From: Collybiopsis luxurians FD-317 M1
Taxonomy: Eukaryota; Basidiomycota; Agaricomycetes; Agaricales; Omphalotaceae
Reading direction: 5' to 3'
NCBI GenBank assembly: GCA_000827265.1
Contig: KN834813.1
Span: forward strand, 75,815-139,814
DNA length: 64,000 bases
Shown here: in pieces, positions 59,146 to 64,000 of the stretch
Layout of the letters: every line of letters starts with the position of its first letter
Numbering within the stretch: position 1 is the stretch's first letter
Program-made: the position numbers and the translations under genes
The notes under the pieces: model-generated
What the model saw: only the letters and a program-made list of their open reading frames with translations
Told to the model about the DNA's origin: nothing
Database searches by the model: none

Positions 59146-59739
59146 ATTGGTGTCCAATGGATGTGGATTCAATCTCAATCCAACATCTTGTACTTACTCA
59201 AGTTACCTGTTTAATAGGATATTAGGAGATATTGTATTGGTAAACAAAAATTACTCCTTCAGGGTCTCCACTAAACTCATTTGGACAGATACATCGATGC
59301 AACCGCCTTTGGAACTCAAGAAAATGTATCATTATTCTTCCCGTTCTGGGTCTGCTATGTATGCTTGGTGGGTTTTCCACAATTTATGTGCCCTTCAGAG
59401 TGTAGTGTGATTGAGTTTTGATTTTTAAAAGTCGCCTGGCTGGTCTATTTAATGAGAAGACCACAAGATGCTATTACCACAGTCACAGCTGAACTCTATC
59501 TAGCCATTGAACTTGTTGAAAATGTTCTCTTAACTGGAATAATAGGGAAGTAACTTCTAGTTCTTTATGTGCTTTTAATAATTTTCATACTTAGCCGGAA
59601 GATTGTGGTGGATAAACAAACGAGTTAACAAAATCCTTCCAGGAGGTGAGCAGCCGCATCGACAGAGTCTGGTCGGAATCATGTAAGTACATAAGCGCTA
59701 AATGAATTTAAATTCCTAAAATTGATGCTCCTTCAGCTT

Positions 59740-60072
59740 GGAGTCTGCCGTCATAGTCCCAATAATGATCTTGCTGTTATTCCCGGCCGGGTTTTACAAT
59801 GTGAACCACATCTTCCAGTACATTGTTCTCAACCCTTGCATTTTAACTCAAACCACTGTAAGTGCACCATTTGTCATTGCCCTCCAGTTTTCATCTTCAA
59901 TGGTTTGACAGGCTATAGTATCTATTCTCATTGTGATTCGTATCGGTCTAGCAGTGAATGATCCACCAGCCGATCCTGATTTGGAGACCCCAAATTTAGT
60001 GGAAATAGACAAGCCTGGTAGGAATAAACCGGTCCAGGCAGTACAGCCTTTTCAACTCAAATACAACCAGTA
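59740..60072 (+). pseudogene. C-terminal exons of a seven-helix membrane protein relic
   Basis: Two exon-like stretches separated by a GTAAGTGCACC...GACAG intron encode IMILLLFPAGFYNVNHIFQY, then AIVSILIVIRIGLAVND and an acidic tail. This resembles the last helices of agaricomycete multi-spanning proteins. A shorter second copy lies at about 60330-60440, with CAAACCATTGTAAGTGCACC shared. No upstream exons complete either one. Confidence 0.45.
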
Positions 60073-61760
60073 GTTCAACAATATTCAGACTCCCCCCATT
60101 ATTCAACAGAAGATTATACTACGTTGAGCAGCGACTGGAGTCCTGATCATATCGCTGGCATTCGGCCGTTTTAACTTAATCTTTATGTGGTATTATTCTT
60201 CCCCTCTTATGTAGAGTAATACGGCTTGCTGCGTACGCAGTTTCGGCGTTCGACAATGTTGAATGTCTTTGTATTTCGGCACAGTTAAATCGTGAGCTAC
60301 GGTCTGATTTCCATTCTTAACTGTTGCAGGTTCATTCAAACCATTGTAAGTGCACCATCACATCTGACCGAATTGCTCCAGGCCATAGCATTTATCCTCA
60401 TCCTAATTTGCATCGAACTCGGAGGGAATCAAATGTTTTGGATCTTCATCAGATTTTGACAGTGCTATAATCGGGCGATAGAACCTTCCGACTCAAACAT
60501 GGTTACCGATAATTACCTCATACCTCTACTAAAGATGACACTACGCAGAACAGCAGCGGAATTCTCATTGAGTGATTTTGACTGTGTCATCTTAAGTAGT
60601 TTTCAAGTACCGGGAACTGATATACATGCTTCCGGATTTCATAGATACCTACTTAAGTACTTTATCCGGCTAAATCACGAGTTGCATGAGAGTGCATATA
60701 ATACTATTTCTGTACAGTTGGGAAGGAGTGTAGCCATACATGATACAAGTACTTAGTAGTACAGCCTGAGTAGGGAACTGTCATTCACTGGACAGTTGTA
60801 ACGGCAGTCGAGTGGCGGCGGCGCCGGAAGATCTGATGGTTGAGGATTATGGGATCTTTGCATACAGTGTTGAAGGCTTAGATGACAACCTTATGAAGGA
60901 AAGATAAGAAGATTTGAACCCCCTCATGGCCACCGCAGTTTTGCAACCACAGACTTGTCAATAGCTTTAATCCGCTGCATGTCTTTTTCATGTCCACATT
61001 GACTTCTACTCAAGTGTTAGCATGCCCAACAGATACTATCTACATACCGGCAGATATTTTTCAGCCCCTTCTCTTGGTGACTATAGTTAGTAATATTTTA
61101 TCAAGATTAAGGAAATCAATCTCAACAAACTGCATCTTTTTTTTTTCTATGCCAATATGTTACTACACAGTAGTGTGCCCAGCGCTCGGCTTGGCTGGCT
61201 ATGACTCGGCTTTTATCAGCTACGGCTTTGAATGGCTTGTCCCCGAATAGGCCAAATGGCACTGCGGCTTGACTATTTATAGCAAATTTATAGTCTGATT
61301 TTCCAAAAATAGAGCAGCGGCTCGAGTATGGCTCCCCATAACAGGAAGATGCCCAGCTCAGTTCCGCTTATTTTGACCTGGTGCGTGGCGCGCAGGTTTT
61401 CTAAGCCGAGCCTTGGCAGCACTACTACACAGCAATGGGCATCCTGCCATTGGATCTCATTACGAGTGCATGGAATGGAATGCCGAATTTCTGTCTTGAC
61501 AATTTTGTGCTTGATCCAAGGTAGGTAATTTTGAATTGATCCAACTCTTGCAATTTATACAAGTTTAGTTAGCTTCATTACATTGATGGTCGATGATCCA
61601 CAAGGTACTTCGTTCCAATTACTGAAAAGGACACAAGTCCTGCCACGCATTAGCATTGGCCCACCATGTGTCAAGTTAGAAAAGCTGTATTGACGCTGCA
61701 TGCTCAAAATGTCAGCTTGTGGGACTCAGGCGATGATGGTGATTCAGCAGTGGAGACCAT

Positions 61761-62387
61761 GTCCAGCATCAACATCATGATGGGCTTTGGAATTTGTGAT
61801 ATAAATGAACTATCGATATTGAACATTCCCACTCTCACACTAGAAGCTGAACAAGACTCGGAAACCTAAATTGCGCCAAAGTTCTTGGCTAGTAGTACAA
61901 ATGAAGAAAACATTACAGATTCAGCAGTAGAGTTGGATTGAGCCTGAGAGCAGACTGAGATCGTTAAAAACAGAATCCAAATAAGCAGGGAACCCATTGC
62001 AAATGTGCAGGGACTCCGATACATACTGCATGTATATATATACCTATTTATGCCGAGTAAATACAGGTAGTACAGGTATAATCAATCGCAGATAATGAAA
62101 GCAGTGAATGTCAGACTAGAAAGATGGACAAAATCATGATACTGATTTATGATTCCAACAGACCTGTCCGGCATCAACATCATGATAGGCTTGTGAAATT
62201 GTGGTATAAATGAACCACCTAGATTGAGCATTCCCACTGACAAGTGGAGCAAGGCTGGGAAACCTGAAAGTTCCCAGTTAGTAGAACAAAAAGGAAAACA
62301 TTACAGACTCGGTGGAGACCATCATCACATGTCCAGCATCAACATCATAATGGGTTTTAAAAATTGTGGTATAAATGAACCACCCAG
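61761..62387. repeat. Three copies of a ~55-bp TATA-bearing segment
   Basis: Copies at about 61761-61812, 62165-62218 and 62330-62387 share GCATCAACATCATGATRGGC, then TTGTGRTATAAATGAAC and CACC. Each carries a TATAAATGA motif. The last lies just upstream of the intact membrane-protein gene. Confidence 0.7.
62370..62375 (+). promoter_or_regulatory. TATA box of the seven-helix protein gene
   Basis: TATAAA lies 45-50 bp upstream of the ATG at 62420, in the third copy of the repeated segment. Confidence 0.55.
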
Positions 62388-62419
62388 AGCAATCATTCTC
62401 AGTATCTTTCACTTGAGGC

Positions 62420-63690
62420 ATGACTCCGGAAGAGCACCAGATTATTGCCTCGTATGCCACTACGGTCTACAAGGACACCATATCTTTGATAATAGTGAAC
62501 ATGACTGGCTTTGGTATGTATCAATCATAATCCTCTATTCAATAACAGACTAGTCGATAGTGGATTACTTTTAGGTGTATCTCTTTTAGGAATTTTCATT
62601 GCTAGTCGCATCCTAGTGTATGAAAGCGGCTGATTGTTACTAAGATTTTCAACTCATGTATTTTTCACTGCGGTACTTCAATAGGACCAAACGCTGGACC
62701 CGTTCAAGAATTGCTCTTTTCTCTTGCCTTATCACCATATTTACCACCTCTACTTGGGCTAGCCTTGGTCGTGTTACAGTTGCACTTATCCAAGACCAGG
62801 TCTTGTTGGCACAAATCAAACCCAAGGTCCAAGGAGTTCTCGAAGCTGCGGTCAAAATATTAGACAAAAGGCTTTTGTCTACCCTTTACATGGCAACTTG
62901 GTCTTTGACAAGTTCTGTGAGTCTGTCATGTAAATCTCTCATTCAATGACTTGATTCTGTTAATCAGATGCTTTTAAATGATCTCATTGTAATTTGGAGA
63001 GCATGGATATTATTTCAGCGGGAGAGGTTCTGGCAGGCAGCACTTGTGCTTCTCATGGTTGTCAATATTGGTATGTGGTCAGACTATTCAAGTAAAAGAA
63101 GTGCACTGAATCCATTGCATGATACCACATAGGAATTCAAATTGCTGATTGCATCTTAGACAACATTAATGTCAAGGCACAACTATCCGGTTCTGACATA
63201 ATCTTGGACTGGATATCAGCTTTTATTTCAATGGTAGTTAACATGTTTGCAACTGGCTTGATTGCATGGAGGGCATGGCAAGTTCTCTCAAACTCCTGCC
63301 TCTAGTTATGTAACTCTCATTAATTATTGTGTGCAGGAAGCACCATCATTTCTTAACAGAAGTCTCAGCCCACCGGCAAACAAGGGCTCAAAGTATCCTG
63401 CTTCTATTGATTGAATCTGGTGGCGTATATTGCATATTACAGGCTCTTGATGCTGTCACTGCCCTGCTGAATGTTCATGGGTCTATGAAGATTTCCTTCA
63501 TCTATATAACCATAAATGGCATATTTGTGTTTGCTTCTGTAAGTCCTGACTTTTTTTCAGTTACTCAGCAGAATTTCATGAATGAATCTGTTAGGCATGG
63601 TATCCTATTGCAGTTGTCATTTTGATCAACATGGATCACTCTTCAATAATTGAGACCCTCTATATCAGCCAGACCATGGAACGTTCATAG
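62420..63690 (+). CDS. Agaricomycete seven-helix membrane protein, uncharacterised
   Basis: Seven exons, 62420-62513, 62575-62617, 62685-62916, 62968-63070, 63133-63277, 63337-63538 and 63595-63690, give 304 aa, every junction in phase. Intron 5 uses a GC donor (GCATG|GCAAGTT). The protein has about seven hydrophobic stretches, for example TISLIIVNMTGF, then LLNDLIVIWRAWILFQRERF and AALVLLMVVNIGIQIADCIL, then SILLLLIESGGVYCILQALD. The DLIVIWRAW and LLLIESGGVYC motifs are typical of large families of multi-spanning proteins in mushroom-forming fungi. Their function is unknown; a receptor-like role has been suggested only from topology. A duplicated promoter and nearby relics show local family turnover. 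Confidence 0.75.
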
Positions 63691-64000
63691 GGTGATCCAC
63701 TCATGTATCATTATCGGCTCTTGAAGGACCCTGGAACAAATGGGAGTAAATTATAAAACTCTACTGCTAGGTTGTTGCTGTAATGCTTAGGTGATCCATA
63801 ACATGGAACATGAAGGAATTGCACACATCAAATCAGTTAGTCTACCTGTCCCTTGTTAGGCCTAAGGTTACACACCTATACCCCATTTCTGGGTCCAAGT
63901 ATGTCCATAGTTTTTCTTCATCAAATCAATGCCAGTCCTCTAACTTGATTGTCCTATTGTGGGTTAGGTGCACAGTGGTTTCTCTGAACTGTTAGGCTCG
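63691..64000. other. 3' flank of the seven-helix protein gene
   Basis: I see nothing recognisable in this final stretch. Confidence 0.5.

Overview
The window looks like nuclear DNA of a mushroom-forming basidiomycete (Agaricomycetes). Genes are broken by many 48-70 bp GT-AG introns, some exons are only 17-45 bp, and the gene families are ones expanded in that class: F-box-like proteins, TKL-like kinases and seven-helix membrane proteins. I found no bacterial, viral or organellar genes. All exon boundaries are read by eye from splice consensus, reading phase and comparison between paralogs inside the window.

Layout. 1-19.1 kb (minus strand) holds a family that shares an unrecognised N-terminal domain. 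Gene A (1-5901, cut by the window edge) and gene B (10234-15241) join this domain to HEAT-like repeats, mostly one repeat per 117-bp exon, and then to a long 42-residue TPR array in one exon. Genes C (6773-7757) and D (17555-18508) carry the N-terminal domain alone, and E (18877-19084) is a dead fragment. 19.65-22.2 kb (plus) is mitochondrial homoaconitase (LYS4). A decayed second LYS4 copy at 8.8-9.8 kb lies beside gene C, so a C-type gene plus LYS4 was duplicated as a block. 23.4-24.5 kb is a secreted M35-like metalloprotease. 24.5-30.9 kb has no gene I can support.

30.9-34.9 kb (plus) is the transcription factor Ste12 with its homeodomain-like and C2H2 domains, convergent with an Fmp46-like mitochondrial redox protein (35.6-36.2 kb, minus). 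36.3-44.4 kb is a tandem array of four F-box-like genes, one fully intact. The duplicated unit carries scraps of the 5' end of FMP46.

44.5-57.7 kb is a second duplicated region. Its ancestral order seems to be rhodanese gene, TKL-like kinase, Ste12 piece, MAM3/CNNM transporter gene. Copy 1 is an intact DHHA1-like plus rhodanese gene, kinase K1, and short Ste12-3' and MAM3 relics. Copy 2 is a rhodanese pseudogene holding two nested MITEs, kinase K2 whose tail has been replaced in frame by the Ste12 DNA-binding domain (predicted 718 aa), and the intact MAM3-like gene. The kinase-Ste12 chimera is the most striking object in the window. 58.5-64 kb holds relics of a fungal seven-helix membrane protein family, a tRNA-like element, a triplicated TATA-bearing promoter segment and one intact member (62420-63690).

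Overall, most of the unusual features come from segmental duplication followed by decay, domain replacement and small DNA-transposon insertion.
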